64,000 bases of DNA. Source: Sphingomonas sp. Leaf20 (lineage in GTDB: Bacteria > Pseudomonadota > Alphaproteobacteria > Sphingomonadales > Sphingomonadaceae). The stretch is from the NCBI RefSeq assembly GCF_001421535.1, contig NZ_LMKN01000008.1, forward strand, positions 586,980-650,979. Reading direction: 5' to 3'. A program made the translations under genes and the position numbers. This document shows positions 49,583 through 59,067 of this stretch, piece by piece. The first letter of the stretch is position 1; the number at the start of each line of letters is the position of its first letter. The notes below the pieces were generated by a model, which had not been told where the DNA came from, did no database searches, and saw only the letters and a program-made list of their open reading frames with translations.

Positions 49583-51264
49583 AGCGTTTTCTGATTTCGA
49601 CGGCGGCAGCGTCGCTGCTCGCCGGTCCCGCCTTCGCCGACGGGATCGTCGACAACGTCAACGGCATCACGGTCGCCGAGGGCGGCAAGATCATCCGGTT
49701 CAAGGCGATCCTGGTCGACAAGGACGGTCGCGTCACGCGGCTGGTCCCGCCGGGCGAGGAACCGCCCAAGCTCAGCCGCAAGGAATTGAAGAAGAACGCG
49801 GGCAAGCCGTTGTACGACTGGCGGATCGACATGCGCGGCAAGACCGCGTTGCCGGGGTTCGTCGACGCGCATGGCCATGTCCTCGAGCTCGGCTTCGGCG
49901 CGCTGTCGCTCGATCTGTCGTCGGCCAAGTCGCTGGGGGAGGCCAAGTCGCTGATCGCGGCGTATGTCGCCGCCAACCCCGATCGCAAATGGGTCCTTGG
50001 ACGCGGCTGGAACCAGGAGACCTGGGGGCTGGGACGCTTTCCGACCGCCGCGGATCTCGACTCGGTGGCGGGCGGGCATCCGATCTGGCTGTCGCGCGCG
50101 GACGGTCATGCGGGCTGGGCGAACAGCGTCGCGATGCGCGAAGCGGGGATCACCGGGGCGACGCTTGCCCCTGCTGGCGGGCGTATCGAGAAAAGCGGCG
50201 GCGCCCCGTCGGGCGTGTTCGTCGACGCCGCGCAGGGGCTGATCGAGAAGGTGGTGCCGCAACCCCTGCCCAAGGAGCGCGACGCCGCGTTCCTGACCGC
50301 GCAACGGATCCTGCTGGAGTATGGCGTCACCGCGGTCGCGGACATGGGGACGACGCTCGACGACTGGCTGACCTATCGCCGGATGGCGGATCTGGGCGGG
50401 CTCCGGGTGCGGATCATGAGCTATGCGCTGGGCGTCGAGACCGCGGGGCGGATCGGCGGCAAGGGGCCGACGCCGTGGCTGTACGCTGACCATCTCCGGA
50501 TGGGCGGCGTGAAGCTGTACGCGGACGGTGCGCTGGGGTCGCGCGGCGCGTGGCTGCTCAAGCCCTATGCCGATGCGCCGGGGCAGACGGGTCTGGGGTT
50601 CCTGACCGATGCGCAGCTGCAGAACCAGATGAGCCGCGCGGCGATGGACGGGTTCCAGGTCGCGGTGCACGCGATCGGCGACAAGGCCGATCAGCAGGTG
50701 CTCGACGCGATCCAGGTCGAGAGCGAGACCTACACCGGCGACCGGCGCTGGCGTGTCGAGCATGCGCAGATCGTCGATCCCGCCGACCTTCCGCGTTTCG
50801 GCAAGTTCGGCACGATCGCGTCGATGCAGCCGACGCACCAGACGAGCGACCGCGCAATGGCCGAGGCGCGGCTCGGGCCGAACCGCCTGACGGGCGCGTA
50901 TGCGTGGAAGTCGATGCTGGCCAATGGCTCGAAGCTCGCGTTCGGGACCGACTTCCCGGTCGAGAAGCCCGACCCGTTCGCGACATGGGCCGCGGCGTTC
51001 ACGCGGCAGGATGCGGATGGCCAGCCGCAGGGCGGATGGCAGCCGCAGGAACTGATCACGCGCGAGCAGGCGTGGTGGGCGATGACCGGGGCCGCCGCCT
51101 ATGCGGGATTTGCGGAAACCAAGTTCGGTGCGCTGGCACCGGGGCAGCGTGCGGACTTCATCATCGTCGACCGTGATCCGACGCTCGCGTCGCCCACCGA
51201 CCTGCGGACGACCAAGGTCGAACAGACCTGGATCGGCGGCGAAAAGATGTGGGAGCGGAAATAA
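49579..51264 (+). CDS. Secreted amidohydrolase (YtcJ-like)
   Basis: A 561-residue metal-dependent hydrolase with a signal peptide (KRFLISTAAASLLAGPAFA). It starts with GTG in the overlap with the previous gene. Metal ligands are in LPGFVDAHGHVLELG (HxH), the region GVKLYADGALGSRGAWL (conserved in YtcJ-type enzymes), VAVHAIGDKADQQVLDAI, RVEHAQIVD and the late FGTDFPVE. The substrate is unknown. The export signal suggests a periplasmic role. A strong terminator follows at 51339-51377. Confidence 0.9.
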   Translation: MKRFLISTAAASLLAGPAFADGIVDNVNGITVAEGGKIIRFKAILVDKDGRVTRLVPPGEEPPKLSRKELKKNAGKPLYDWRIDMRGKTALPGFVDAHGHVLELGFGALSLDLSSAKSLGEAKSLIAAYVAANPDRKWVLGRGWNQETWGLGRFPTAADLDSVAGGHPIWLSRADGHAGWANSVAMREAGITGATLAPAGGRIEKSGGAPSGVFVDAAQGLIEKVVPQPLPKERDAAFLTAQRILLEYGVTAVADMGTTLDDWLTYRRMADLGGLRVRIMSYALGVETAGRIGGKGPTPWLYADHLRMGGVKLYADGALGSRGAWLLKPYADAPGQTGLGFLTDAQLQNQMSRAAMDGFQVAVHAIGDKADQQVLDAIQVESETYTGDRRWRVEHAQIVDPADLPRFGKFGTIASMQPTHQTSDRAMAEARLGPNRLTGAYAWKSMLANGSKLAFGTDFPVEKPDPFATWAAAFTRQDADGQPQGGWQPQELITREQAWWAMTGAAAYAGFAETKFGALAPGQRADFIIVDRDPTLASPTDLRTTKVEQTWIGGEKMWERK

Positions 51265-51338
51265 GCGCGGCGTCCGTGCCGGACGGGGGCGGTGCGTCGC
51301 AGCGCGCCGCCGGCATCGGGGCCTGAGAGCATCGACAT

Positions 51339-51377
51339 GAAAAGGACCGCGGCGCCCCTGGCTCCGCGGTCCTTTTC
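51339..51377. terminator. Bidirectional intrinsic terminator
   Basis: AAAAGGACCGCGG and CCGCGGTCCTTTT pair perfectly over 13 bases around an 11-13 base loop, so it ends both the amidohydrolase message (plus) and the ctrA message (minus). Confidence 0.92.
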
Positions 51378-51396
51378 ATTGTCCGTCGATGGCGCG

Positions 51397-52098
51397 TCAG
51401 GCGACCTGGGTTTCGACCAGTTCGTCGGGCTCGCGCAGGACATAGCCGCGGCCCCAGACGGTCTCGATGTAGTTCTCGCCGTCGCAGGCCAGGCTGAGCT
51501 TCTTGCGCAGCTTGCAGATGAAGACGTCGATGATCTTCAGTTCGGGCTCGTCCATCCCACCATACAGGTGGTTGAGGAACATTTCCTTGGTGAGCGTCGT
51601 GCCCTTGCGCAGCGAAAGCAGCTCCAGCATCGCATATTCCTTGCCGGTCAGGTGGACGCGGCTGCCGTCGACCTCGACCGTCTTGGCGTCGAGATTGACC
51701 GCGAGCTTGCCCGTGCGGATGACCGACTGACTGTGACCCTTCGAACGACGGACGACGGCGTGGATACGCGCGATCAGTTCCTCACGGTGAAACGGCTTGG
51801 TGACGTAATCGTCGGCACCGAACCCGAAGCTGCGGACCTTCGAGTCCATCTCGTTGACGCCCGACAGGATCAGCACCGGGGTCGCGACACGCGCCACGCG
51901 CAGGCGCTTGAGAACGTCATAGCCGTGCATGTCCGGCAAATTCAGGTCGAGCAGGATGATGTCGTAATCATATAGTTTGCCCAGATCGAGGCCCTCTTCA
52001 CCGAGATCGGTGATGTAGACGTTGAATCCTTCGGTCGTGAGCATGAGCTCGATCGCCTTGGCGGTGGTCGGTTCGTCCTCGATCAACAGCACGCGCAT
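51397..52098 (-). CDS. ctrA: Cell-cycle response regulator CtrA
   Basis: A 233-residue OmpR-family regulator that controls cell-cycle, motility and pilus genes in alphaproteobacteria. The receiver has [20 protein letters not shown] and phospho-acceptor Asp51 in [20 protein letters not shown], with Lys in [13 protein letters not shown]. The winged helix has [20 protein letters not shown] and [13 protein letters not shown], nearly identical to the Caulobacter protein. The C-terminal [11 protein letters not shown] carries the small nonpolar end used for ClpXP recognition in relatives. A consensus CtrA box lies 87 bases upstream of the start. The message is ended by the terminator at 51339-51377. 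Confidence 0.97.
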   Translation of the reverse strand: MRVLLIEDEPTTAKAIELMLTTEGFNVYITDLGEEGLDLGKLYDYDIILLDLNLPDMHGYDVLKRLRVARVATPVLILSGVNEMDSKVRSFGFGADDYVTKPFHREELIARIHAVVRRSKGHSQSVIRTGKLAVNLDAKTVEVDGSRVHLTGKEYAMLELLSLRKGTTLTKEMFLNHLYGGMDEPELKIIDVFICKLRKKLSLACDGENYIETVWGRGYVLREPDELVETQVA

Positions 52099-52183
52099 GG
52101 GTCGTTCCCCGTTTACGAACGCGACAGCCCCTGCTCCGCTATTCGCCTTGATTCATTAACCAAACAACATCTGAAGGCAAAAG

Positions 52184-52199
52184 GTTAATTTCGACTTAA
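52184..52199 (-). promoter_or_regulatory. CtrA-binding box upstream of ctrA
   Basis: On the ctrA strand the sequence is TTAAGTCGAAATTAAC, a perfect match to the CtrA consensus TTAA-N7-TTAAC. It is about 86 bases before the ctrA ATG. A further half-site TTAAC lies at 52156-52160. Autoregulation by CtrA is the natural reading. The 52099-52294 spacer holds no gene. Confidence 0.85.
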
Positions 52200-52294
52200 G
52201 TGCGTAAGGTCGCTGTGTTTTTGCACGAATACGACAAGTTTCACGCGGAAGCGCGCGACCGGCACGTAAAGACTTCGCGCCGATTTATGGACCA

Positions 52295-53794
52295 TCACGG
52301 CGTAGTATTTCCGGCAGGCGCGAGGGAATGCCAGTGAAATCCGTCGCGTTCGAGCAGGGCGTCGGCGGAGTCCGGACCCAGGCTTCCCGCGGGATACGGG
52401 TCGGGCGCGCCATCTTCTGCCCATATGTCGAGGAACGGCTGCACCGCGGCCCAGCCTGCCTCGATCGCGTCGGCGCGCTGGAACAGCGTCTGGTCGCCGG
52501 CGAACAGATCGTGGATCAGCGACTCATATCCCGTCATCGCGCCGATATCGAACCGATCCGCGTAGCGGAAATCGAGCGCGATCGGCGCGGTGTCGACTTC
52601 GAGGCCGGGGCGCTTGATGTTGATGTCCATGCTCAGTCCCTCGTCGGGCTGGATCTGGATGATCAGCCGATTGGGGGGCAGCATTTCGGCGGCGGTCTTG
52701 TGGAACTGCGCGAAGGGGACGGGCTTGAACGTGATGACGACCTCGGTGTCGCGAATCGCCATCGCCTTGCCCGTCCGCAGGTAGAAGGGCACACCCGCCC
52801 AGCGCCATGTGTCGACCATGAGCTTGAGCGCGACATAGGTTTCGGTGGTGCTGTCGGCGGCGATATCGGGCGATTCGGTAAAGCCGGCGACGTCGCGCTC
52901 GCCGATCCGCCCGTGCGTATAGACACCCCGGACGCCGTTGCGGCGGGCCTTTGTCGGCGTGTAACGCCGGACCGCCTTCAGCACCTTGCCCTTCTCGTTG
53001 CGCACCGCTTCGGCGTCGAAGCTCGCGGGCGGTTCCATCGCGACCATCGCCAGCAGCTGGAAAAGGTGGTTGGGCACCATGTCGCGCAGCGCACCCGTGG
53101 CATCGTAGAAGCGGCCGCGCGTGCCGACGTCGACGGTCTCGGCGGCCGTGATCTGGACATGGGCGATACAGTCTGCGTTCCAGACACGCTCGATCATCAT
53201 GTTCGCAAAGCGCGCGGTCATGATGTTCTGGACGGTTTCCTTGCCGAGGAAATGATCGATCCGGTACACCTGCGTCTCGGCGACCTTGGCGAGGATGCGC
53301 GCGTTGAGCGCCTGCGCGGACGCGAGGTCGTGGCCGAACGGCTTCTCGATCGCGATACGGCGGAACGCGTTGCGCTGCTCCCTGGTCAGGTCGTGATCGG
53401 CGAGCTTGTCGACGATGTCGCCGAAGAACTTGGCCGGGACCGCCAGATAGAATGCGGCGTTGCCCGAAACGCGCGCCTTGATCTGGTCGTAAACGGCGTC
53501 CTGCGTGAAATCGCCTTGGATATAATGGATGTGCTGCTGCAGCCGCGACCATGCTTCGTCCTGGTCAGGCGTGGCATGGCTGCCGGCCTGCTTGCGGAAA
53601 TCGGTGAGCGCGCCACGCATTGCGGCGTCATCGCCGGGCTCGATGCCGATCCCCAGTACGGAAAAATCCGCCCCCAGCATGCCGAGCCGGGTCATGTTGG
53701 TCAGCGCGGGCATCAGGAGGCGGCGCGTCAGGTCTCCCATCGCGCCGAAGATCACGAGCGTCGTCGGCGGGGCAGGGGCTATCGGTACGGTCAT
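52295..53794 (-). CDS. zwf: Glucose-6-phosphate 1-dehydrogenase
   Basis: The enzyme oxidises glucose 6-phosphate to 6-phosphogluconolactone with NAD(P)+, feeding the Entner-Doudoroff and pentose phosphate routes. It has a nucleotide-binding motif VIFGAMGDLTRRLL at about residues 14-27 (Ala-Met in place of the more usual Ala-Ser), the substrate motif YRIDHFLGKETVQN near residue 180, and GTRGRFYDATGALRDMVPNH. The length of 499 is normal. No pgl, edd or glk lies beside it in this window. It follows a LysR gene on the same strand with a 129-base gap. Confidence 0.96.
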   Translation of the reverse strand: MTVPIAPAPPTTLVIFGAMGDLTRRLLMPALTNMTRLGMLGADFSVLGIGIEPGDDAAMRGALTDFRKQAGSHATPDQDEAWSRLQQHIHYIQGDFTQDAVYDQIKARVSGNAAFYLAVPAKFFGDIVDKLADHDLTREQRNAFRRIAIEKPFGHDLASAQALNARILAKVAETQVYRIDHFLGKETVQNIMTARFANMMIERVWNADCIAHVQITAAETVDVGTRGRFYDATGALRDMVPNHLFQLLAMVAMEPPASFDAEAVRNEKGKVLKAVRRYTPTKARRNGVRGVYTHGRIGERDVAGFTESPDIAADSTTETYVALKLMVDTWRWAGVPFYLRTGKAMAIRDTEVVITFKPVPFAQFHKTAAEMLPPNRLIIQIQPDEGLSMDINIKRPGLEVDTAPIALDFRYADRFDIGAMTGYESLIHDLFAGDQTLFQRADAIEAGWAAVQPFLDIWAEDGAPDPYPAGSLGPDSADALLERDGFHWHSLAPAGNTTP

Positions 53795-53923
53795 GCGGTC
53801 ACGGTCCGGAACAGCGGCTGTACGGGCATCGGTTTCCTTTCACGATCTATGTTGCAAGTGCCCGGCACGCCGCATTGTTCCCCCGCCAGCCGATCGCAGC
53901 GGCACGAACGATCGCCCGGCGGA

Positions 53924-54817
53924 TCAGCCCGGGTCGCGCAGCCTCGCGCCGAGAAATGCGATCAGCGTCTCGACGCGCGCAGGACGCAAGGGGCTGGGCG
54001 GGGTGAGCAGATGGAGGCCGATCGGCGCGGGCGCCCAGTCGTCGAGGATCGTCACCAATGCCCCCGACGCGAGATGCGCGTCGATGATGAAATCGGGCAG
54101 GCGCGCGATGCCAAGCCCCGCGATCAGCGCCGGAACCACCGCCTCTCCGCTGTTCGCGGTCAGCGGTCCCTGCAGACGCACCGACACGTCGGCACCACCC
54201 GGGCCATGAAAGCGCCACGGACCAACGACGTTCGAATAGCCGATCAGCCGGTGCTCGCCGAGTTGCCCCGGATGCGTCGGCGTTCCGTTGGTGGCGAGAT
54301 AGGCGGGTGCTGCGACGATGTGCGTCTGGATCGTGCATAATCGCCGCGCGCGCAGCGAACTGTCGGGCAGTTCGGCGATGCGGAGCGCGACGTCGAACCC
54401 CTCCGCGACGATGTCGACGCGCGCATCGGACAGATGCAGGTCGATCTCGATCCCCGGATGCGCGAGCAGGAATTCCGCGAGCAGCGGCGCGACGTTGGTG
54501 ATGCCGAAGCTCATCGGCGCGGCCAGCCGGACGCGCCCCGTCGGCGCGGTGGCGGCATCGTTCGCCGATTCCTCGGCAAGCCGGGCTTCGGCGAGGATGC
54601 GGGCGGCATGCTCGGCAAGCGGCTTGCCCGCTTCCGTCAGCGCGAGGCGGCGCGACGTGCGATGGAACAGCGACTGGCCCAGATGCGCCTCGAGACGCGT
54701 GATCGCCTTGGACACCGTCGCCTTGCTCAACCCGATCGCATCGGCGGCGGCGCTGAACGAACGATGCTCGACGACGCTGGCGAAAATCGCCCAAGCTTCG
54801 AGATCGGGCAGGCGCAT
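53924..54817 (-). CDS. LysR-family transcriptional regulator
   Basis: A 297-residue regulator. The HTH is residues 4-62 (FASVVEHRSFSAAADAIGLS, SKAITRLEAHLGQSLFHRTS), followed by the effector domain beginning PTGRVRLAAPMSFGITNVAP. It is divergent from pirin and wrbA, an arrangement common in proteobacteria where the LysR protein controls the pirin-wrbA pair, probably in answer to quinones or oxidative stress (inference). An inverted repeat sits in the shared promoter. Confidence 0.92.
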   Translation of the reverse strand: MRLPDLEAWAIFASVVEHRSFSAAADAIGLSKATVSKAITRLEAHLGQSLFHRTSRRLALTEAGKPLAEHAARILAEARLAEESANDAATAPTGRVRLAAPMSFGITNVAPLLAEFLLAHPGIEIDLHLSDARVDIVAEGFDVALRIAELPDSSLRARRLCTIQTHIVAAPAYLATNGTPTHPGQLGEHRLIGYSNVVGPWRFHGPGGADVSVRLQGPLTANSGEAVVPALIAGLGIARLPDFIIDAHLASGALVTILDDWAPAPIGLHLLTPPSPLRPARVETLIAFLGARLRDPG

Positions 54818-54855
54818 GGACGGGCTCTCCGCAGCAAAGCGCTATAGCTAGCGGG

Positions 54856-54872
54856 GGAAACGATCGGTTTCC
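54856..54872. promoter_or_regulatory. Inverted repeat in the lysR-pirin promoter
   Basis: GGAAAC-GATCG-GTTTCC, with another CGTTTC just after at 54875-54880, in the 117-base spacer between the divergent lysR and pirin genes. A candidate LysR-binding site. Confidence 0.5.
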
Positions 54873-54934
54873 AGCGTTTCTATTTACGGCGTGATCGCAT
54901 CGCCTATCTTGGTGCCAACAGGTGGAGACATGCA

Positions 54935-55675
54935 ATGACCACGACTCTCAACACTTCCCGCGCGACCGCCCCCGTCAAGGCGGAGCGTCGCGCGTTCGAA
55001 AGTCTTGGCCACGCCGATCACGGCTGGCTCAAGGCGCGGCATCATTTTTCGTTCGCGAACTACTACGACCCCACCCGGGTGGGCTGGGGTGCGATCCGCG
55101 TCTGGAACGACGACGAGATCGGCGCGCAATCGGGTTTTCCGCCGCATCCGCACCAGGACATGGAGATTATCACCTATGTCCGCAGCGGTGCGATCACGCA
55201 CCAGGATTCGCTCGGCAACAAGGGGCGTACCGAGGCGGGTGACGTCCAGGTGATGAGCGCCGGATCGGGCGTGCGGCATGCCGAATATAATCTCGAGCCC
55301 GAGACGACGACGATCTTCCAGATCTGGATCGAACCAAGCCGCAAGGGTGGTTCGCCGAGCTGGGGCGCCAAGCCGTTCCCGAAGGGCGAGCGGTCGGGGC
55401 AGTTCGTGACGCTGGCCAGCGGCTTTGCCGACGATGCCGACGCGCTGCCGATCCGTGCGAACGCGCGGGTGCTCGCGGCAACGCTGAAGGCCGGCGACAG
55501 CGTCGATTATGCGATCGGCGACGGACGCCACGTCTATCTGGTGCCTGCGACGGGCGCGATCACGATCGACGACGAACGCTATGCCGCGCGCGATGGCGCG
55601 GCGCTTTCGGGCGGCCAGACGGTGACGATCACGGCTCAAGACGACGCCGAGATCGTTCTGGTGGACTCGGAATAA
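54935..55675 (+). CDS. Pirin family protein
   Basis: A 246-residue bicupin of the pirin family. Metal-binding residues are in FPPHPHQDMEIITYV and SGVRHAEYN (His, His, His, Glu pattern). Bacterial pirins include quercetin dioxygenases and redox or regulatory proteins. LGHADHGWLKARHHFSFANY and AGSGVRHAEYNLE are the family's signatures. The second cupin (from about residue 150) is more divergent. It is followed by wrbA at 51 bases. Confidence 0.93.
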   Translation: MTTTLNTSRATAPVKAERRAFESLGHADHGWLKARHHFSFANYYDPTRVGWGAIRVWNDDEIGAQSGFPPHPHQDMEIITYVRSGAITHQDSLGNKGRTEAGDVQVMSAGSGVRHAEYNLEPETTTIFQIWIEPSRKGGSPSWGAKPFPKGERSGQFVTLASGFADDADALPIRANARVLAATLKAGDSVDYAIGDGRHVYLVPATGAITIDDERYAARDGAALSGGQTVTITAQDDAEIVLVDSE

Positions 55676-55726
55676 CACTCCGCCCTTCCAAATTGGGAAG
55701 GGCATCTCACGCGAAGGATAGTCTGC

Positions 55727-56326
55727 ATGACCAAGGTTCTCGTCCTCTATTACTCGTCCTACGGCCATATCGAGCAGATGGCGGATGCCGTCGCCGAGGG
55801 CGCGCGCGCCGGCGGGGCCGACGTCGACATCCGTCGCGTGGCGGAAACCGCGCCGAAGGCCGTCGTCGAGTCCGCGCATTTCAAGACCGACAGCGCGCAT
55901 GCCGAAATCGAGGGCCCCGACGCGCTGAAGGACTATGACGCGATCATCGTCGGCGCGCCCACGCGGTTCGGCCGGATGCCCGCGCAGATGGCATCGTTCT
56001 GGGATACGACCGGCGGGCTGTGGTTCTCGGGCGCATTGGTCGGCAAGGTCGGCGGCGCGTTCACCTCGACCGCGAGCCAGCATGGCGGGCAGGAGACGAC
56101 GTTGTTCTCGATCCTGACCAACCTGCTCCATCACGGCATGACGATCGTCGGGCTCGATTACGGCTTCCAGGCGCAGATGGGCGTCGACGAGGTCAAGGGC
56201 GGCTCGCCGTACGGCGCGACGACGATCTCCGACGGCGACGGCAGCCGCATGCCGAGCAGCGTCGAACTCGACGGCGCGCGCTATCAGGGCAAGCGGATTG
56301 CCGAGACGGCCGCCAAGCTCAAGTAA
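55727..56326 (+). CDS. wrbA: NAD(P)H:quinone oxidoreductase WrbA
   Basis: A 199-residue flavodoxin-like enzyme, type IV, that reduces quinones by two electrons. The FMN loop is [16 protein letters not shown], the second loop [20 protein letters not shown], and the WrbA-specific [17 protein letters not shown]. It is transcribed with pirin, opposite the LysR gene. A GAAGGA site precedes the ATG. Confidence 0.96.
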   Translation: MTKVLVLYYSSYGHIEQMADAVAEGARAGGADVDIRRVAETAPKAVVESAHFKTDSAHAEIEGPDALKDYDAIIVGAPTRFGRMPAQMASFWDTTGGLWFSGALVGKVGGAFTSTASQHGGQETTLFSILTNLLHHGMTIVGLDYGFQAQMGVDEVKGGSPYGATTISDGDGSRMPSSVELDGARYQGKRIAETAAKLK

Positions 56327-56368
56327 GACGAGCTCGACGAACCGATGGCGAAAGCGCCGCAGCCGCGA

Positions 56369-57121
56369 TCAGCGTCTGCGGCGCTTTTTCTTTGGATCGA
56401 TCGCCGGGGCCGCAATCACGGGAATCGGCGGCACCGCGGTGAAGCGGACGACGATCGGCTGGATGCCGGGGTCGGCCGGATAGAGGCTGCGTGCCTTGGC
56501 GAAGACGAAACGCGCCCTAGCGGCACCCGGGGCATCGCCGCTGGTCCCCACCCAGCGCCAGTGCCACGGCTCCCATTTGACGTTCTGCTTGTTGCCGCCG
56601 GGAAAGCTCTGCTCGAACCCGAAGCGGGGCGCGTTGGCCCGGAGCCAGCGCGCGGCCGGGGTGGCGGCCATGCACGCCTCGGCATCGGGGCAGCCATTGG
56701 CGGGACGCACCGCAAAGTCGAGCGCATAGCCCGTCGAATGCTCGCTATAGCCGGGCGGCGCGACCGAGATCGCGCGGTCGGAGGCATCGGCGCCCGACTC
56801 GCGACAAAAGACGCTGCGCTGTCGGGCGATCGAGCGCTGGCAGGACAGTCCGCGGATCTGGCCCATGACGGCGGGATCGGTCTGCGCCGCTGCGATGAGG
56901 CGGAGCAGGTCGGGCAGGATGTCGCGACGGACGATGCATGGCTGCCCGATCGTGAACTCGGCCGGAGTCGCGACGAGTTCGTCGAGCGGCGCGTCGCCAT
57001 AGGGAAGATGCCCGAAGGCGCGCCCGTCGGCGGCGATCGCGGCGCTTTGTCCGGCGCAAAGCTGCGCCTTGGCGACGGCTGGAACGACGAGCGCCGCCAG
57101 CAGGAGTGTGCAACGCAACAT
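56369..57121 (-). CDS. Secreted M15-family D-alanyl-D-alanine carboxypeptidase
   Basis: A 250-residue zinc peptidase related to VanY. The start at 57121 gives the signal peptide LRCTLLLAALVVPAVAKAQ. Zinc ligands are in YSEHSTGYALDFAV (His and Asp) and KWEPWHWRWVG (His). A disulfide is possible from the several Cys residues (LCAGQS, QPCIV, LSCQRS). It probably trims peptidoglycan stem peptides in the periplasm. The last residues KKKRRRR are strongly basic. It is divergent from the pseudouridine synthase gene. Confidence 0.87.
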   Translation of the reverse strand: MLRCTLLLAALVVPAVAKAQLCAGQSAAIAADGRAFGHLPYGDAPLDELVATPAEFTIGQPCIVRRDILPDLLRLIAAAQTDPAVMGQIRGLSCQRSIARQRSVFCRESGADASDRAISVAPPGYSEHSTGYALDFAVRPANGCPDAEACMAATPAARWLRANAPRFGFEQSFPGGNKQNVKWEPWHWRWVGTSGDAPGAARARFVFAKARSLYPADPGIQPIVVRFTAVPPIPVIAAPAIDPKKKRRRR

Positions 57122-57167
57122 GATGCAGGCTCTGGCATGCGGGCGCCGATACTGGCAAGGGCGGGCG

Positions 57168-57884
57168 ATGCATGGTGAACGCGTACTCTTCCTCGACGGC
57201 GAGGCCCTGGTGATCGACAAGCCCGCAGGGCTGCCGGTCGATCCCCCTCGTGACGGCTCTCTCAGCCTCGAAAACCATCTCGAAAGCCTGAAGTTCGGCT
57301 TTCAGCGCTGGCCGATGGCGGTCCACCGCCTCGATCGCGACACGAGCGGCTGCCTGCTCCTGTCGCGCAATCCCAAGGCGCATGCGCGGTTGCAGCAGGC
57401 GTTCGAGCAGGGGCTGGTATCGAAACGCTATCTCGCGGTACTCGACGGCGTGCCTGCAGAGGAGAGCGGTCTGATCGACATCCCACTTGGCAAGGTGAGC
57501 ACCGCCGCGGAGGGTTGGCGGATGGTCGAGGATCCGAAGGGCAAGGCGGCGCGGACGGGCTGGCGCGTGTTGGCGAGTCGTGACGGGCGATCGCTGGTCG
57601 AGTTCATCCCGCAGACGGGCCGGACGCACCAGATCCGCGTCCATGCGGCGCTGGGCCTGGGCGCCGCGGTGGTCGGCGATCCCGTCTATGGCCGCAAGGA
57701 CCCGCTGGGCATGATGCTCCACGCGCAGAAGCTCGTCGTGCCGCGTGCCGGCAAGCCTGACGTCATCGGCGTGGCGCCGTTGCCCGAGCGGTTCGCGGTC
57801 GCCGGGTTCGATGCCGAGCCCGAGTCACCCGACGCACCCGCTCCCGTCGTCGCGGAGACCGACGCCGAATCCGACAATGGCTGA
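57168..57884 (+). CDS. RluA-family RNA pseudouridine synthase
   Basis: A 238-residue enzyme that isomerises a uridine in rRNA or tRNA. The catalytic Asp is in HRLDRDTSGCLLL, preceded by LVIDKPAGLPVDPP; QTGRTHQIRVHAALG and VVGDPVYGRKD are also standard. There is no S4 domain. The target uridine is not predictable. The C-terminal 30 residues are acidic and Pro/Asp-rich. It overlaps arfB by 8 bases. Confidence 0.92.
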   Translation: MHGERVLFLDGEALVIDKPAGLPVDPPRDGSLSLENHLESLKFGFQRWPMAVHRLDRDTSGCLLLSRNPKAHARLQQAFEQGLVSKRYLAVLDGVPAEESGLIDIPLGKVSTAAEGWRMVEDPKGKAARTGWRVLASRDGRSLVEFIPQTGRTHQIRVHAALGLGAAVVGDPVYGRKDPLGMMLHAQKLVVPRAGKPDVIGVAPLPERFAVAGFDAEPESPDAPAPVVAETDAESDNG

Positions 57885-58290
57885 ACTGCCCGGCGCTTCC
57901 CTGTTCGAGGGGGCGATCGAGGAGCGGTTCCTAGCGGCGTCCGGGCCTGGCGGGCAGAACGTCAACAAGGTTGCGACCGCGTGCCAGCTGCGCGTCGACG
58001 TCTTCGCGCTCGGGCTGCATCCCGAGACGTATCGCCGGCTGAAGATCGCGGCGGGCAGCCGAATGACCGCGAGCGGCGTCCTGGTGGTGACCGCGCGGCG
58101 CTTCCGCACGCAGGAGGCCAACCGCGCCGACGCGCGCGAGCGGGTGCTCGAGCTGATCGCACAGGCGGAGCAGCGTGAGGCGCGGCGCGTGAAGACCAAG
58201 CCGTCCAAGGCGGCCAAGGCCCGGCGGGTGGATACGAAGAAGGTGCGCAGTTCGGTCAAGGCGGGGCGGGGCCGCGTCCGCGAGGATTGA
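57877..58290 (+). CDS. arfB: Alternative ribosome-rescue factor / peptidyl-tRNA hydrolase ArfB
   Basis: A 137-residue release-factor-like protein. The GGQ motif is in ASGPGGQNVNKVATACQLR at about residues 21-39, and the C-terminal tail is Lys/Arg-rich (KTKPSKAAKARR), which in ArfB enters the mRNA channel of stalled ribosomes. It frees peptidyl-tRNA from ribosomes without a stop codon. It starts in the overlap with the pseudouridine synthase gene, so the pair is translated together. Confidence 0.95.
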   Translation: MAELPGASLFEGAIEERFLAASGPGGQNVNKVATACQLRVDVFALGLHPETYRRLKIAAGSRMTASGVLVVTARRFRTQEANRADARERVLELIAQAEQREARRVKTKPSKAAKARRVDTKKVRSSVKAGRGRVRED

Positions 58291-58450
58291 GCCGGTGTCT
58301 GGCTGACCGCTGCGATCGATCGGCGCGCGTGTACGGATCGATCGGGTTCCACGGCCTTTTGCAAAGCATCGTTTCCGCGGGCGCCGGTTGGCGCGGCGTT
58401 CACCCCGCTCTAGATGCGCATCCACAGGACGCGGTGATTGAAAGGCGATC

Positions 58451-58933
58451 ATGTACCAGTTCGATATTTCCGGTGGCTCGAAGGCCGAATTGTACCGCGA
58501 CCTGCTCGCCGCGCTCGACGCGTTGACGCATGACGAGCGCGATGCGGTCGCGAACATGGCGAATGCCGCGGCGCTGATCTGGGAATATCTGCCCGACCTG
58601 AACTGGGCCGGGTTCTACCGCGCGGTCGACGGCGAACTGGTGCTGGGGCCGTTCCAGGGCAAGGTTGCCTGCATCCGGATCGCGATGGGCAAGGGCGTGT
58701 GCGGCACCGCCGCGGCGGAGCGTACGACGCAGCTGGTCGAGGACGTACACGCGTTCCCCGGCCACATTGCCTGCGACGCGGCGAGCCGGTCCGAACTGGT
58801 GGTGCCGATCGTCACCGACGGGCGACTGATCGGCGTGCTCGATCTCGACAGTCCCGAGCCGGCGCGGTTCGATCGCGAGGATGCGGCAGGCTGTGAAAAG
58901 CTCGTCGCGCTGCTGGCGTCGCGGATGGCCTGA
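58451..58933 (+). CDS. Free methionine-(R)-sulfoxide reductase (GAF domain)
   Basis: A 160-residue GAF protein of the fRMsr family, which reduces free methionine-(R)-sulfoxide. The three reactive cysteines are Cys74 (KVACIRI), Cys84 (KGVCGTA) and Cys108 (HIACDA), at the same spacing as in the Escherichia coli enzyme. LPDLNWAGFYRAVDGELVLG and SRSELVVPIV are also conserved. There is no obvious operon; the 160 bases upstream hold no recognisable gene. Confidence 0.93.
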   Translation: MYQFDISGGSKAELYRDLLAALDALTHDERDAVANMANAAALIWEYLPDLNWAGFYRAVDGELVLGPFQGKVACIRIAMGKGVCGTAAAERTTQLVEDVHAFPGHIACDAASRSELVVPIVTDGRLIGVLDLDSPEPARFDREDAAGCEKLVALLASRMA

Positions 58934-59067
58934 GCCGGTTGGAGCGCCCCGGGGTGCTCCGAATCGGGACTGTCTCGTTGCTGGCAGGTCGGTCACCGCT
59001 TTGGTATCCAGCGCAGACCGCGTGGCCGAGATGCGGCGGGGGTGACGGGCGCAGGGAGAGCGAGACG

